Of a DNA stretch of 64,000 nt, positions 10,471 through 19,742 are shown in pieces; within the stretch, counting starts at the first letter, position 1, and every line of letters begins with the position of its first letter. The notes under the pieces were generated by a model. That model ran no database searches and was not told where the DNA came from. It saw only the letters and a list, made by a program, of their open reading frames with translations. Made by a program: the position numbers and the translations under genes. The DNA is from an uncultured Lachnospiraceae bacterium (GTDB taxonomy: Bacteria > Bacillota > Clostridia > Lachnospirales > Lachnospiraceae): positions 124,001 through 188,000 of the forward strand of contig CAKRHP010000003.1 in assembly GCA_934339135.1 (NCBI GenBank), read 5' to 3'.

Positions 10471-10752
10471 TCAATCCTTCACCTCGAAGCTTCTCTCGTC
10501 CTCCTGGGGCACCAGATTTTTGATATCCATATCCACAATATCAATATAGCGGTCCTGCTGCAGGATCTGCAGCATCCGGTCTATGGATACCTCATCGCCC
10601 TGTACCTCCATGGTCACCGTGCCATCCTCCTCATTGCGTACCCATCCGGTAAGCCGAAGGCCCTCCGCTGCATATCGGGCATGATAGCGAAATCCTACTC
10701 CCTGTACTCTTCCATAAAACAAAATTTTTCTTCGGGTCACTTTTCTTTCCAT
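10471..10752 (-). CDS. acyP: Acylphosphatase
   Basis: 93 aa, the family's usual size. It hydrolyses carboxyl-phosphate bonds of acylphosphates in the cytosol. The signature GRVQGVGFRYHA gives catalytic R22 and the phosphate loop, and N40 lies in GWVRNEEDG. The ATG at 10752 follows GGAGGAAGGTCAGG; an upstream in-frame ATG at 10812 lacks support. Convergent with gdhA and sharing its terminator region. No operon partner is evident. Confidence 0.92.
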   Translation of the reverse strand: MERKVTRRKILFYGRVQGVGFRYHARYAAEGLRLTGWVRNEEDGTVTMEVQGDEVSIDRMLQILQQDRYIDIVDMDIKNLVPQEDERSFEVKD

Positions 10753-10825
10753 CCTGACCTTCCTCCAATTCCCATAAAAATATTTCATTACCATTTCGGA
10801 ACATATGTTCACTCATTCATCTGCT

Positions 10826-10864
10826 AAAAAAATACCCCACAATATATTAAAGTATATCGTGAGG
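10826..10864 (-). terminator. Terminator of the flavin oxidoreductase gene
   Basis: On the minus strand CCTCACGATATA pairs with TATATTGTGGGG with two mismatches and is followed by TATTTTTTT. Confidence 0.7.
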
Positions 10865-10891
10865 CATCCTGCTGTGTCAATATTTCTCCGA

Positions 10892-11950
10892 TTATTCAAA
10901 CCCTTTTCCCAGCTCCATCATAAGATCGTGCACCGTAGTCATTTCATGAATTCTTCCAATCTCTGCTCCACAAAAAATCAATCCATTCTCCACATCACCA
11001 CGAACCGCTTTTGTCAATGCATCAGTAATACAATATGGAATCTCGTTGATATTGCACTTACGCATACACCCATAACATTTTTTTACCGGAATCCGTCCCT
11101 TCTGCACTTTTTCCAGAAAATGATTGTGAAGTGCCCGTCCCGGCATGCCAACAGGACTTTTAATGATCTCTATCTGATCTGCCGTACCATGGATATATGC
11201 CTCTTTGTATGCCTGCGACGCATCGCATTCCTTTGTGACAACAAACCTCGAAGCAACCTGAACTCCATCAGCCCCAAGATCTACGGCATGTTTTACGTCC
11301 TTCGCCGTAAAAATTCCACCAGCTACAATCACCGGAATTTTTTGTTGAAAATGCGTTTCAAATTCCTGTACAGTCTGAATGATTTCCCGGATCCTGTTAT
11401 CATAGTCAAGTCCATCTATATCCTTTAATTCTTCTCTGGAAAATCCAAGATGACCGCCGGCTTTTGGTCCTTCAATCACTATAAAATCTGCAGTTCTCTG
11501 ATATTTCTTTTCCCAGCGCTGCAAAAGCACTCTGGCAGCCTTTGCCGAAGAAACAATTGGAGCGATCTTTGTACTACTCCCTTTTACGTATTCCGGAAGC
11601 TTTGCCGGAATCCCTGCGCCACTAATGATCACATCTGCACCTGCAGCAACTGCTGCTCTCACATGCTCCGCATAATCCTGAAGGGCAACCATAATATTGA
11701 CCCCCACCATTCCCCCGGCCGCCTTTTCCTTAGCCAAAGAAAGATGCTTTTCAATTGCTTTACGATTGGTCTTTACCGGATCTGTTTCAAACCCATCCTC
11801 ATCATAACCAATCTGTGCTGTTGATATAATCCCAATTCCTCCTTCTCTCGCTACAGCTCCTGCCAAATTTGATCTGCTGACACCAACTCCCATTCCTCCC
11901 TGTATAATAGGAATTCTTGCAATTTTCTCTCCAATCCTTAATACTTTCAT
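10892..11950 (-). CDS. NAD(P)H-dependent flavin oxidoreductase (nitronate monooxygenase / FabK-like)
   Basis: 352 aa, TIM-barrel flavoprotein. Visible features: N-terminal IPIIQGGMGVGVS, the EGPKAGGHLGF loop with the catalytic-type His, VIVAGGI, GADGVQVASRF (FMN phosphate site), and a C-terminal extension with cysteines (KKCYGCMRKC). The same fold serves enoyl-ACP reductase FabK and nitronate monooxygenases; the Cys-rich tail and lack of a fatty-acid operon favour the nitronate-monooxygenase-like group, but the substrate cannot be assigned. The start has AAGAGG upstream. Confidence 0.85.
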   Translation of the reverse strand: MKVLRIGEKIARIPIIQGGMGVGVSRSNLAGAVAREGGIGIISTAQIGYDEDGFETDPVKTNRKAIEKHLSLAKEKAAGGMVGVNIMVALQDYAEHVRAAVAAGADVIISGAGIPAKLPEYVKGSSTKIAPIVSSAKAARVLLQRWEKKYQRTADFIVIEGPKAGGHLGFSREELKDIDGLDYDNRIREIIQTVQEFETHFQQKIPVIVAGGIFTAKDVKHAVDLGADGVQVASRFVVTKECDASQAYKEAYIHGTADQIEIIKSPVGMPGRALHNHFLEKVQKGRIPVKKCYGCMRKCNINEIPYCITDALTKAVRGDVENGLIFCGAEIGRIHEMTTVHDLMMELGKGFE

Positions 11951-12130
11951 AAATAATCCTCTTTTCTGTCACAGAATATTTTTATAACCAATAAAATACT
12001 GATTACATCTTCTGTTCTGTAATTATATTAATCATTTATGGCTCTCGTGTCAATATGTCATTTTCTCTTTTACTGTTTCATATGGTTTTCAATACCACAT
12101 GTATCTTAAGAATCAAAAAATTATTTAAAC

Positions 12131-12177
12131 AAAAAAATATGTCCCCCTTATAGATTTCTCCATAAAGAAGACATATT
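12131..12177 (-). terminator. Terminator of the GH5 gene
   Basis: On the minus strand AATATGTC (12170-12177) pairs with GACATATT (12136-12143), with further inner A-T pairing, followed by seven T (12131-12137). It lies about 50 bp after the glucanase stop. Confidence 0.65.
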
Positions 12178-12223
12178 CTTTAAGATTATAGAACATTTTG
12201 CAAAAAATGATCCATTCTTATTT

Positions 12224-14560
12224 TCATTCTACCGTATCCAGAATCTCAATCTTTGCAATCGATGCTCCCTCTGTCGGAGAGGTGAACTCAACCCAATTCT
12301 TCACTCCGGAAAGCTTCTCACTGTTCAATCCCAATACCGCACCATTATAGGTATCATGATCCATAACATTGAAGTAAGTAGCTCCCTCACCTTCAGCTGT
12401 ACCTTTACAATATGCAAACTGGAAATCAGCCTGACTACTTGTTGCATCGGTTGCCATAGTAACACGGATGGCCGGTGTTTTCAGAGTAGACCAGTCATAT
12501 GTCATAAATAACTGCCAAAAATATGGATTACTCCACATGGTCAAACCATCCGAGCAGCTTGTCGTCTCGAATTTTCCAATCTCTCCCTTGTCAAGATCCG
12601 GCTTTCCATCAGAGGTAATACCCTTGTTATTCGTACGGGTCCAGGTTCCATCCCATGTAGCAACCACTTTCATCTTTGCCGCTTCTTCATCACTGAGCTT
12701 TTCAAGTATTGCAGAACCGGTATTGATCGCTCCATCCTCTAAAGGAACATTTACAACACCCGTTACCTTTGTCATCATTTCTCCAAAATCTTTAAAGCAG
12801 AGAACAAAATCATTTCGATCAAATACGGAATTATTCCACAGAATCGGAGCTGCTCCAACCTTTGGACCATATGTCATTACTTCCTTCACAAACTGTGTGA
12901 CATTCTTTTTATCAGTAGAACCAAAGCCGTACTCTCCAATAATAATACCATATCCGGCATTAGAAAACTTCTTTAATTTGTCAAACTGTGCATGAAGATA
13001 GTCATAATCTGACTGTGTTCCCCATATATTTCTGTACAGCGGATCTGTCTTATCCTCGCAAAGCGCATAACCATACGGTGAATAATAATGTACAGATACA
13101 CTAAGCTTTGTTTTTTCTTTATTCTCCTCTACAGGATCTGTTGGCATTACCCAGCGATCATCGCATGTCTTATCAATATCCGTTGCAAAACCTGCCAGCA
13201 GGAGCTGTCTGTATTTATTGTTCTCACAGCCCTTTTTGCTTGCACTATCACGAATGATTTTTACAAACTCCTGATTGATCTGATTCGATACTTCGTATGC
13301 CTGATCATTGGTAAGATTACCCTCAACACCTTCGTATGCGGTATTCAGTCCCTTATTGTCTCCGCCGACCAGATCACTCAATTCCTCATTGGCTGACTCG
13401 AAGATCAGACGATCGCCATACTCGCCATACCGCTCTGCAAGCTGTGTCCATACTGCACGATACTTTTTCCATGCCTCCTGACGTACATCCTCTCTGGCAT
13501 TTCCATCTTTATCTGCAGCACCGAACATGCCCCACCATCCACCGTCATAATGGATGTTCAATACGACATACATATCATTTTCAAAGCAGTAATTCATTAC
13601 TTTTTCTACACGATCCATATACTTGGTGCTTAATGTATAGGTACCATCTGTAGACATCATATTGGACCATGCTACCGGGATACGAACCGTCTTAAACCCA
13701 CTCTGTCTTACGGCTTTCATAAGCTGTTTCTTTGTTTCAGGCTGTCCCCATCCTGTCTCAAAAAGATCTGTTTTAATGTCAGCAGGTTTTAAACCTGATG
13801 TATTAATTCCACAGCTCTCCAACGTATTTCCAAGATTCCATCCCTGTCCCATCTTCTGGATCAGCTCAGGTGCTGTCATATCCTTGTCCATGGTGCCATC
13901 ATCGTATTTCGTAATACCATTCTTAGATTTGCCCTGTTTTGGAATTGTTGTGATCGTTGGTTCCGGTACCGGTGTTGCATCCGGATCCTCAGAAGGAGTA
14001 ATGATCGGACCATCCGGTACCCAAGGACTTGCCTTTGGAGATGGAGATACCGTCGGCTCCGGTTCTCCACTTGGTGATGGGGAAGCTACAGGCGATGCGT
14101 TTGGTGATGCCGGTGCCTGACTGACCGTCACTGCTGCTGTAGATGCAGGTGTGGATGTCTCGGAAGTCTCCGTTGTTGTTGTTTTCTTAGCCTTTTTCAC
14201 CGTCACCTTGCAGTTTAATTTTTTGGTTACTGACTTTTTCGCTCCGGTTTTTTTATACTTAACCTTTGCAGTAATGGTTGTCTTTCCGGCTTTCTTTCCG
14301 GTAACAACACCCTTTTTTGTAACTGCCGCTACCTTCTTATTTTTGCTGGACCACTTGCAGGAAACTACTTTCACTGCCTTTTTCTTCTTTACCTTTAAGG
14401 TAACTTTACCACCCTTTTTTACAGATACAGAAGACTTGTTCAGTTTGACAACTGCCTTAGCTGCCTGTACCTGACCGGCGTTCCAGTTAACCCCTGTTAA
14501 ACTTGAAACAGCCATTGCAGCAGACATCGCCACTGCCATTATTTTTTTACTTTTCCTCAT
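12224..14560 (-). CDS. Secreted GH5 endoglucanase with N-terminal Ig-like domain
   Basis: 778 aa. Signal peptide 1 to about 33 ending in an AXA site, a Lys-rich bacterial Ig-like (Big_2) domain about 36-125 (KKAGKTTITAKVK), a Ser/Pro/Thr linker about 130-215, a GH5 catalytic domain about 225-600, and a C-terminal beta-sandwich (about 630-778) that looks like a carbohydrate-binding module. GH5 marks: QGWNLGNTLE, HYDGGWWG, acid/base E392 (ESANE) and nucleophile E543 (IIGEYGFG). The family cleaves beta-1,4-glucans or mannans; the exact substrate is not readable. The lysine-rich Ig domain suggests binding to the cell wall. Start preceded by AAAGGAG; own promoter. Confidence 0.93.
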   Translation of the reverse strand: MRKSKKIMAVAMSAAMAVSSLTGVNWNAGQVQAAKAVVKLNKSSVSVKKGGKVTLKVKKKKAVKVVSCKWSSKNKKVAAVTKKGVVTGKKAGKTTITAKVKYKKTGAKKSVTKKLNCKVTVKKAKKTTTTETSETSTPASTAAVTVSQAPASPNASPVASPSPSGEPEPTVSPSPKASPWVPDGPIITPSEDPDATPVPEPTITTIPKQGKSKNGITKYDDGTMDKDMTAPELIQKMGQGWNLGNTLESCGINTSGLKPADIKTDLFETGWGQPETKKQLMKAVRQSGFKTVRIPVAWSNMMSTDGTYTLSTKYMDRVEKVMNYCFENDMYVVLNIHYDGGWWGMFGAADKDGNAREDVRQEAWKKYRAVWTQLAERYGEYGDRLIFESANEELSDLVGGDNKGLNTAYEGVEGNLTNDQAYEVSNQINQEFVKIIRDSASKKGCENNKYRQLLLAGFATDIDKTCDDRWVMPTDPVEENKEKTKLSVSVHYYSPYGYALCEDKTDPLYRNIWGTQSDYDYLHAQFDKLKKFSNAGYGIIIGEYGFGSTDKKNVTQFVKEVMTYGPKVGAAPILWNNSVFDRNDFVLCFKDFGEMMTKVTGVVNVPLEDGAINTGSAILEKLSDEEAAKMKVVATWDGTWTRTNNKGITSDGKPDLDKGEIGKFETTSCSDGLTMWSNPYFWQLFMTYDWSTLKTPAIRVTMATDATSSQADFQFAYCKGTAEGEGATYFNVMDHDTYNGAVLGLNSEKLSGVKNWVEFTSPTEGASIAKIEILDTVE

Positions 14561-14600
14561 AAATAATCTCCTTTCTCAGATTAATATAATTTGCCCTATC

Positions 14601-14629
14601 ATTATACACTTTTTGTTATCTTTTGGCAA
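14601..14629 (-). promoter_or_regulatory. Promoter of the GH5 gene
   Basis: On the minus strand TTGCCA (14624-14629), 17-bp spacer, TATAAT (14601-14606); expected start about 35 nt before the ATG. Confidence 0.7.
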
Positions 14630-14662
14630 TCTGAGCATAGAAGAAATCTATTTATATGCAGC

Positions 14663-15856
14663 TCATTCCACATGGATCACATCCCGCAGCACATAATGAA
14701 ATGTCGGTGCGGAACTCTTTTCATTTTCCTGATATCCCTCCTTCAAAGAAATCACATCTTCTTTATTGTCCGGATCGACCCCGGTATAATCTCCCTGAAA
14801 TACATTGATCTCTTTCTTTTTAAAGCTGCCGATCAGTTTTTCTACCTTTTCTTTGGTTCCCGGTGCCGCGATCAGTTCATTCACCTCCAGCATCTGAACC
14901 CATCCCTGATCAAATCCGGCTCCTGCATCGTTTCCGTTAATATTGGCATCCAGGAAACCCTCAATATCCTTCTCCGACAATACTGCCTCCACCGCTGCTG
15001 ATATATATGGTTCCCAGTTGATCCGGCATCCGGTCAGATAAGTGGTTGGAGCAACATCTGCCATACTCTGGTTGTATCCCACATGATATACCACATGTTT
15101 TCCCTTGACCTCCTCACATGCCACAGCCGGTCCCGTGGTATCGGAATGCTGCGAAATGATCACACAACCTTCGTTGATCAGCTGCATCGCATATTTTTTT
15201 TCTAATGCATAGCTGCCCCAGGTATTGGTGTATTTTACGGTCATTTCTGCCTGGGGCACAACGGATCTTACCCCAAGAAAAAATGCGGTATAACCGGAAA
15301 TCACTTCGGCATATGGATACGCTCCCACGTATCCCACCTGTGCCTGGTCCGCTGTTATGGTTCCTTCATCGATCAACTGTTTCAGTTTCATCCCGGCAGC
15401 TACACCGGAAATATAACGTCCCTGATAGATTGCTCCCATATAAGTATGATAATTATCAAGCTTCGGTTTTTCATTGGCATTAGAACAGGTAGACTGGCAA
15501 AACTGAATCTTCGGATATTTCTTTGCCCACTGCTTCGCCTTTTCGCCAAACCCAAAGCTTGTGGTAAAAATAATATCGCACCCTTCCTCCACCAGATCCT
15601 TTAAAATGCCGTCCTCGCTTCCCTCGGTAACATTAAACCGGGCAATGGTGCGCACCCTGCTGCCGTATTTCTTTTCTACCGCCTTCTGTGCCTTGACGAA
15701 GTTTCCCGTATACGCAGTACTGGTATCCCCCACGTAAACAAAACCTGCCGTGATCGTGCGTTGCTCACTGTCATCCTGCAGCAGCAGATGCAGTCCGAAC
15801 ACCGCCAGTATCACAAACAATGCACTGCTGACCGTTATGATATATATCCTTTTCAT
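14663..15856 (-). CDS. BMP/PnrA-type substrate-binding protein
   Basis: 397 aa. The periplasmic-binding fold of the BMP family (nucleoside-binding PnrA/TmpC relatives) is recognisable from AGFVYVGDTSTAYTGN, the GYVGAYP segment, the SQHSDTTGP loop and GYNQSMADVAP. The N-terminus has one hydrophobic helix (about 6-26) but no lipobox cysteine, so it is probably membrane-tethered. No ABC permease or ATPase is nearby; instead it starts 90 bp after the giant HD-GYP sensor gene in the same direction. That suggests it presents a ligand (perhaps a nucleoside) to the sensor rather than feeding a transporter, which is inference. RBS AGAGGA before the ATG. Confidence 0.85.
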   Translation of the reverse strand: MKRIYIITVSSALFVILAVFGLHLLLQDDSEQRTITAGFVYVGDTSTAYTGNFVKAQKAVEKKYGSRVRTIARFNVTEGSEDGILKDLVEEGCDIIFTTSFGFGEKAKQWAKKYPKIQFCQSTCSNANEKPKLDNYHTYMGAIYQGRYISGVAAGMKLKQLIDEGTITADQAQVGYVGAYPYAEVISGYTAFFLGVRSVVPQAEMTVKYTNTWGSYALEKKYAMQLINEGCVIISQHSDTTGPAVACEEVKGKHVVYHVGYNQSMADVAPTTYLTGCRINWEPYISAAVEAVLSEKDIEGFLDANINGNDAGAGFDQGWVQMLEVNELIAAPGTKEKVEKLIGSFKKKEINVFQGDYTGVDPDNKEDVISLKEGYQENEKSSAPTFHYVLRDVIHVE

Positions 15857-15946
15857 TCGAATCCTCTACCCCTTTCCCAGCCCGAAAGCTTTGGGCTGCC
15901 GACACAATATTTCCTGATTTCATTCCATTTGCTTCATGAGAATCTA

Positions 15947-18900
15947 TTATTCACCCGTTTCGTATAATCTCTCCACATCTATGGTGCCATCCTCCAAAAG
16001 CTCCAGCAGGATATCTACTAACCCCGGATCAAACTGTGTTCCTCTCCCTTTCCGAAGCTCCTCCAGCACAAAATCAAGATCCAACTTTTTGCGGTAAACA
16101 CGGTTGGCCGTCATGGCATCAAATGCATCAGCAATTCCAATGATCCTGGCATTCAGAGGAATCTCCTCTCCCTTCAGACCATTTACATACCCTTTGCCAT
16201 CATATCGTTCATGATGATAAAGTGCCCCCTCATCCACATGTTCAATAAACGTAAAATGCTTTAATATCTCCGCTCCCCGGAGTACGTGAGACTTCATCAC
16301 TCCATACTCTTCATCGGTCAGCCGCCCCGCTTTATTCAGAATGCGATCCGGGATGGCAATCTTTCCAATGTCATGAAGAAGTGCGGTTTTACGAAGCACC
16401 TCCTGATCCTCTTTACTGTATCCCAGTTTCTCTGCAATCATTACAGAATACTCTGAAACTCTCTGGGAATGCTGGCTGGTGTTTTCATCCTTGGCATCCA
16501 CCGTTCTTGCAATCGTAATGATCGTTTCATTACCCATCTGGATCTGATTTCTGGCAAGTTCCAATTCCTTCTTTTGAAGATTCAGCTTTTTCTGGATCTG
16601 TGTCCGGACGAGCAGCCAGGTCAGATATACGATTGCCAGCACCAGTACAATTCCATAATAGACATAAAACCACCAGTGGTCATAAATTTCTTTGTCCTTA
16701 ATGATCTGATATGTGCTTTCCTCGATCACCTTCGTCTTCTGATGATCGTACACCGCCATGTGGAAAACATAATCCCCCGTGGGCAGATTGGTATAGACAA
16801 TATTCTTTAGTTCACTCTGGGGAAGGACCGTCGGCTCCTTGTCATACCCTTCCAGCCACACCCGGACGTAAGGATCGTTAATAGAATAATTGACCACCTC
16901 CGGTATAATTTCCACCCGGTTCACACCTCTGGAAATATGAAATGGCTCTCCTCTCTCCACATAAGAGGTTTCCCCATCCATTTTGATGGACTTCATCAGC
17001 ATACGATAAGAAAAATTGTGGGAATTATAATCGTTCATATTCATATATACTGCACCAAACCCACCGGACAAATATAAATTATCGTTCCCATCAATATAAT
17101 TCCATGCATTGGGGGTCAGAGACTCCTGCAGACCTTTCGTAGCATTTAACAGATCATAATCCAGCTTTTCTCCATTTACCAATTTCTTTTTATCTACAAC
17201 GTAAATTCCTGCGGAACTGAGTACAAAAAGCTCCCCCTTCTTTCCCTCCACGACATCGTAATTGTTATAATATGGAAAATTATCCAGAATACGGATCTTG
17301 TCGTTTTTCATAAAGCAGAGACCGTTGCTTGTTACAATGATCAGACCTCCGTTATCTGTATCTTCTACCATGCGCAGGATGACATCTGAACTTAATCCGT
17401 TCCCCTTCTTGTAATAACTCTGCACTTTATGATCACGGATCACTGCAATTCCATTTCCATCTGTACCTGCCAGAAGAGTACCATCCTCCTGCTGGAACAT
17501 ACACAATATCTTGGGATTCGATAATCCATTCATGACACCGATATTCTCCGACACCGTTCCATTCTGTACAAAAGAAATTCCCAGATCTCCTGCCAGTGCA
17601 ACCGTCCCATCACTTAATTCCAATGCCGTACGGAATTTATCTCCCAAAAGACCGTCTTTTCCGGTATAAATCCGGATCGATCCATCCTCTGATACTTTCC
17701 AGACACCTTCTCCGGAAGTACATATCCAGAGATTCCCCCGGCTGTCTTCTGTCAGACATCGCACACGGATTCCATTGAGTTTCTGAGATAAAGCAGTATG
17801 TCTTTGTTTGGTCATGGCACTGTCCACAACCTTCAGGCCGCTGTCTGTCCCAAAATATACATCGCCCTTCCACCGGATCACCGTATTGACAACATCCTCC
17901 TCCAGTCCTGCCTCGGTAAAGATCTCCGTAAAGATCGACCGGCACAGCCGGAGCAGTCCCAGCCGGGATGAAGTAAACCAGAGATTTCCCTGATAATCTA
18001 TAAGCATATGATCAATGGAACTGTTAAACTTGTTGGTATTCACACTGTGATATGTCCCATCCCCATCCAGAAAACCGGTGCCATTGTCCGTGCAGACAAA
18101 AATCTCCTGATTCTCAGACATATGAAGGGATTTTATATTTACCAGATTCCCACAGGATATCGTCTGGAGCTTCTGCAGCTTTTCTCCCTTTACTTTATAA
18201 ACCTCAATGCGGTTATCCGTCCTGCCCACATATAATCTGCCCCGATCATCAAACATACAACAGGAATATACTGCCTTGTATGTCTTTTTCTGCAGATGCT
18301 GAATCACTTTCCCCTTAGAAAGCAGATACAGACTTCCTTCATCCGTCACTGCCGCCACATGATCCTTCTGATCTGCCGACAGACTTTTCGTATAGGTAAT
18401 GTCAGAAACAATGTCACTGACAAAAAGACCACCGGACAGCGAAACAATCGCAAGGGCATCCGAAGTCCCCACGTAAAAGGTACCATCAGAACATTCCGTA
18501 ATGCATCGTACCGAATCCGCCGGAAGCCCCTGGGAAGAATCTACGACATTGGATATCTCCTCATTGATGCAGATAGACACGCCGCTGTCGTTGGTGCCAA
18601 TCCAAAGTCTGCCCGCCTCATCCGTATACAGACAGTTTACGTTTTTGACAGAATCATAATGATCCATCCACTGAAACCTGCTTCCATTATACCGGTAAAG
18701 TCCACCGTAGGTACCGATCCATAAAATACCATCCTTTGTCTGGGCAATATCATTGGCCTTGCCACCCGGAAGTCCGTTCGCATCATTGTAAATCGTCTGT
18801 ACATACGTATTATAGGAATGATCCTGTGTTGTCTGTGCAGACACAGCCACAGAATCCCAAAAAACCGATCCCAAAAGCAAAAAACCGATGATAATACCGG

Positions 18901-19498
18901 TTTTAATATGATTCGGACTGATATTATGTGCTGTTTCCTTCTTCTGACATGCTTTATATCCATGCCATAAACGAAGTCCCAAATAAAGAGCTGCCAACGT
19001 AACGACCTTATCCAAAAAATCCACATAAAACTCACCGATCACGCCCCGCATCCAGGAATGCATCCCCATCTGTCCCAGCAGATCGCTCACTCCGTCTCCC
19101 CAGATATTACCTGTTTTCCCGCCAAAAAATGCATAATTTAACGGAACAGATACTACAATGGAGAGTATCGTGATCAGAAAACTCAGAGACATCGTCTTAA
19201 ATAAATCCTTTAAATATCCCTTCGCCGCATAATGACCGGTCAATACGCCGACCGCAATATTGGTCAAGGCGTAAATATAAGATGACTTATGATAAAATCC
19301 ATAGATCACATTCGTTGCCGCTCCCACAACTGCCCCACAAAACGGTCCCAAAGCGTATGCACTGCATACGGTTCCAAATGAATCCATCCATACCGGAAGC
19401 TTCAAGACTGCCGCGATCCATTTTCCAAGACAATTTACCAGAATACACCCTATAACAAACAGACTGATCTGATAATTCTTCCTGTGCTGCATTTTCAT
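15947..19498 (-). CDS. Giant sensor: membrane domain, beta-propellers, Y_Y_Y and HD-GYP phosphodiesterase
   Basis: 1183 aa. Residues 1 to about 185 hold several hydrophobic helices and resemble an ECF-type S-component; a further helix lies at 203-222. From about 230 to 830 there are repeated 'Reg_prop' propeller blades (DGILWIGTYGGLYRY, GRLWIGT, GNLWFTS, GNLWICT), then a Y_Y_Y-type Ig domain, a transmembrane helix 942-964, a short coiled coil, and a C-terminal HD-GYP domain with H1042-D1043 and HHERYDGKGYV, where the 'GYP' proline is Val. HD-GYP enzymes hydrolyse cyclic di-GMP. The extracellular part is laid out like hybrid two-component sensors of Bacteroidetes, but the output is c-di-GMP turnover. 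Start preceded by AAAGAGG. Confidence 0.9.
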   Translation of the reverse strand: MKMQHRKNYQISLFVIGCILVNCLGKWIAAVLKLPVWMDSFGTVCSAYALGPFCGAVVGAATNVIYGFYHKSSYIYALTNIAVGVLTGHYAAKGYLKDLFKTMSLSFLITILSIVVSVPLNYAFFGGKTGNIWGDGVSDLLGQMGMHSWMRGVIGEFYVDFLDKVVTLAALYLGLRLWHGYKACQKKETAHNISPNHIKTGIIIGFLLLGSVFWDSVAVSAQTTQDHSYNTYVQTIYNDANGLPGGKANDIAQTKDGILWIGTYGGLYRYNGSRFQWMDHYDSVKNVNCLYTDEAGRLWIGTNDSGVSICINEEISNVVDSSQGLPADSVRCITECSDGTFYVGTSDALAIVSLSGGLFVSDIVSDITYTKSLSADQKDHVAAVTDEGSLYLLSKGKVIQHLQKKTYKAVYSCCMFDDRGRLYVGRTDNRIEVYKVKGEKLQKLQTISCGNLVNIKSLHMSENQEIFVCTDNGTGFLDGDGTYHSVNTNKFNSSIDHMLIDYQGNLWFTSSRLGLLRLCRSIFTEIFTEAGLEEDVVNTVIRWKGDVYFGTDSGLKVVDSAMTKQRHTALSQKLNGIRVRCLTEDSRGNLWICTSGEGVWKVSEDGSIRIYTGKDGLLGDKFRTALELSDGTVALAGDLGISFVQNGTVSENIGVMNGLSNPKILCMFQQEDGTLLAGTDGNGIAVIRDHKVQSYYKKGNGLSSDVILRMVEDTDNGGLIIVTSNGLCFMKNDKIRILDNFPYYNNYDVVEGKKGELFVLSSAGIYVVDKKKLVNGEKLDYDLLNATKGLQESLTPNAWNYIDGNDNLYLSGGFGAVYMNMNDYNSHNFSYRMLMKSIKMDGETSYVERGEPFHISRGVNRVEIIPEVVNYSINDPYVRVWLEGYDKEPTVLPQSELKNIVYTNLPTGDYVFHMAVYDHQKTKVIEESTYQIIKDKEIYDHWWFYVYYGIVLVLAIVYLTWLLVRTQIQKKLNLQKKELELARNQIQMGNETIITIARTVDAKDENTSQHSQRVSEYSVMIAEKLGYSKEDQEVLRKTALLHDIGKIAIPDRILNKAGRLTDEEYGVMKSHVLRGAEILKHFTFIEHVDEGALYHHERYDGKGYVNGLKGEEIPLNARIIGIADAFDAMTANRVYRKKLDLDFVLEELRKGRGTQFDPGLVDILLELLEDGTIDVERLYETGE

Positions 19499-19542
19499 AC
19501 CTCTCTTTCCTGATGTCCGAATTTCTCCTTCGTGCTACGACA

Positions 19543-19571
19543 ATTATAAACATTTTTTTATAATGAGACAA
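19543..19571 (-). promoter_or_regulatory. Promoter of the HD-GYP / BMP unit
   Basis: On the minus strand TTGTCT (19566-19571), 17-bp spacer, TATAAT (19543-19548). It lies about 45 bp upstream of the start codon. Confidence 0.65.
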
Positions 19572-19742
19572 GCTGTTTCATTATATTTCTTTTTTGATTT
19601 TGTATTTTTATGATATGTGTGATAAACTCAAGCGTGATAAAACAAGTTTCTGTACAAAATAACCATATGGTGCAAAGGTAACGGCAGATCTGTCTGTAGA
19701 TACGCCAAACCGCAGATGTCTGCAGCAAGGGGAGGAAGCAAT

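Noticed and set aside
19620..19742. Cobalamin riboswitch upstream of the CobW-like gene
   Set aside because: A GGTGCAA is present but the other conserved boxes are missing and no matching fold was found.
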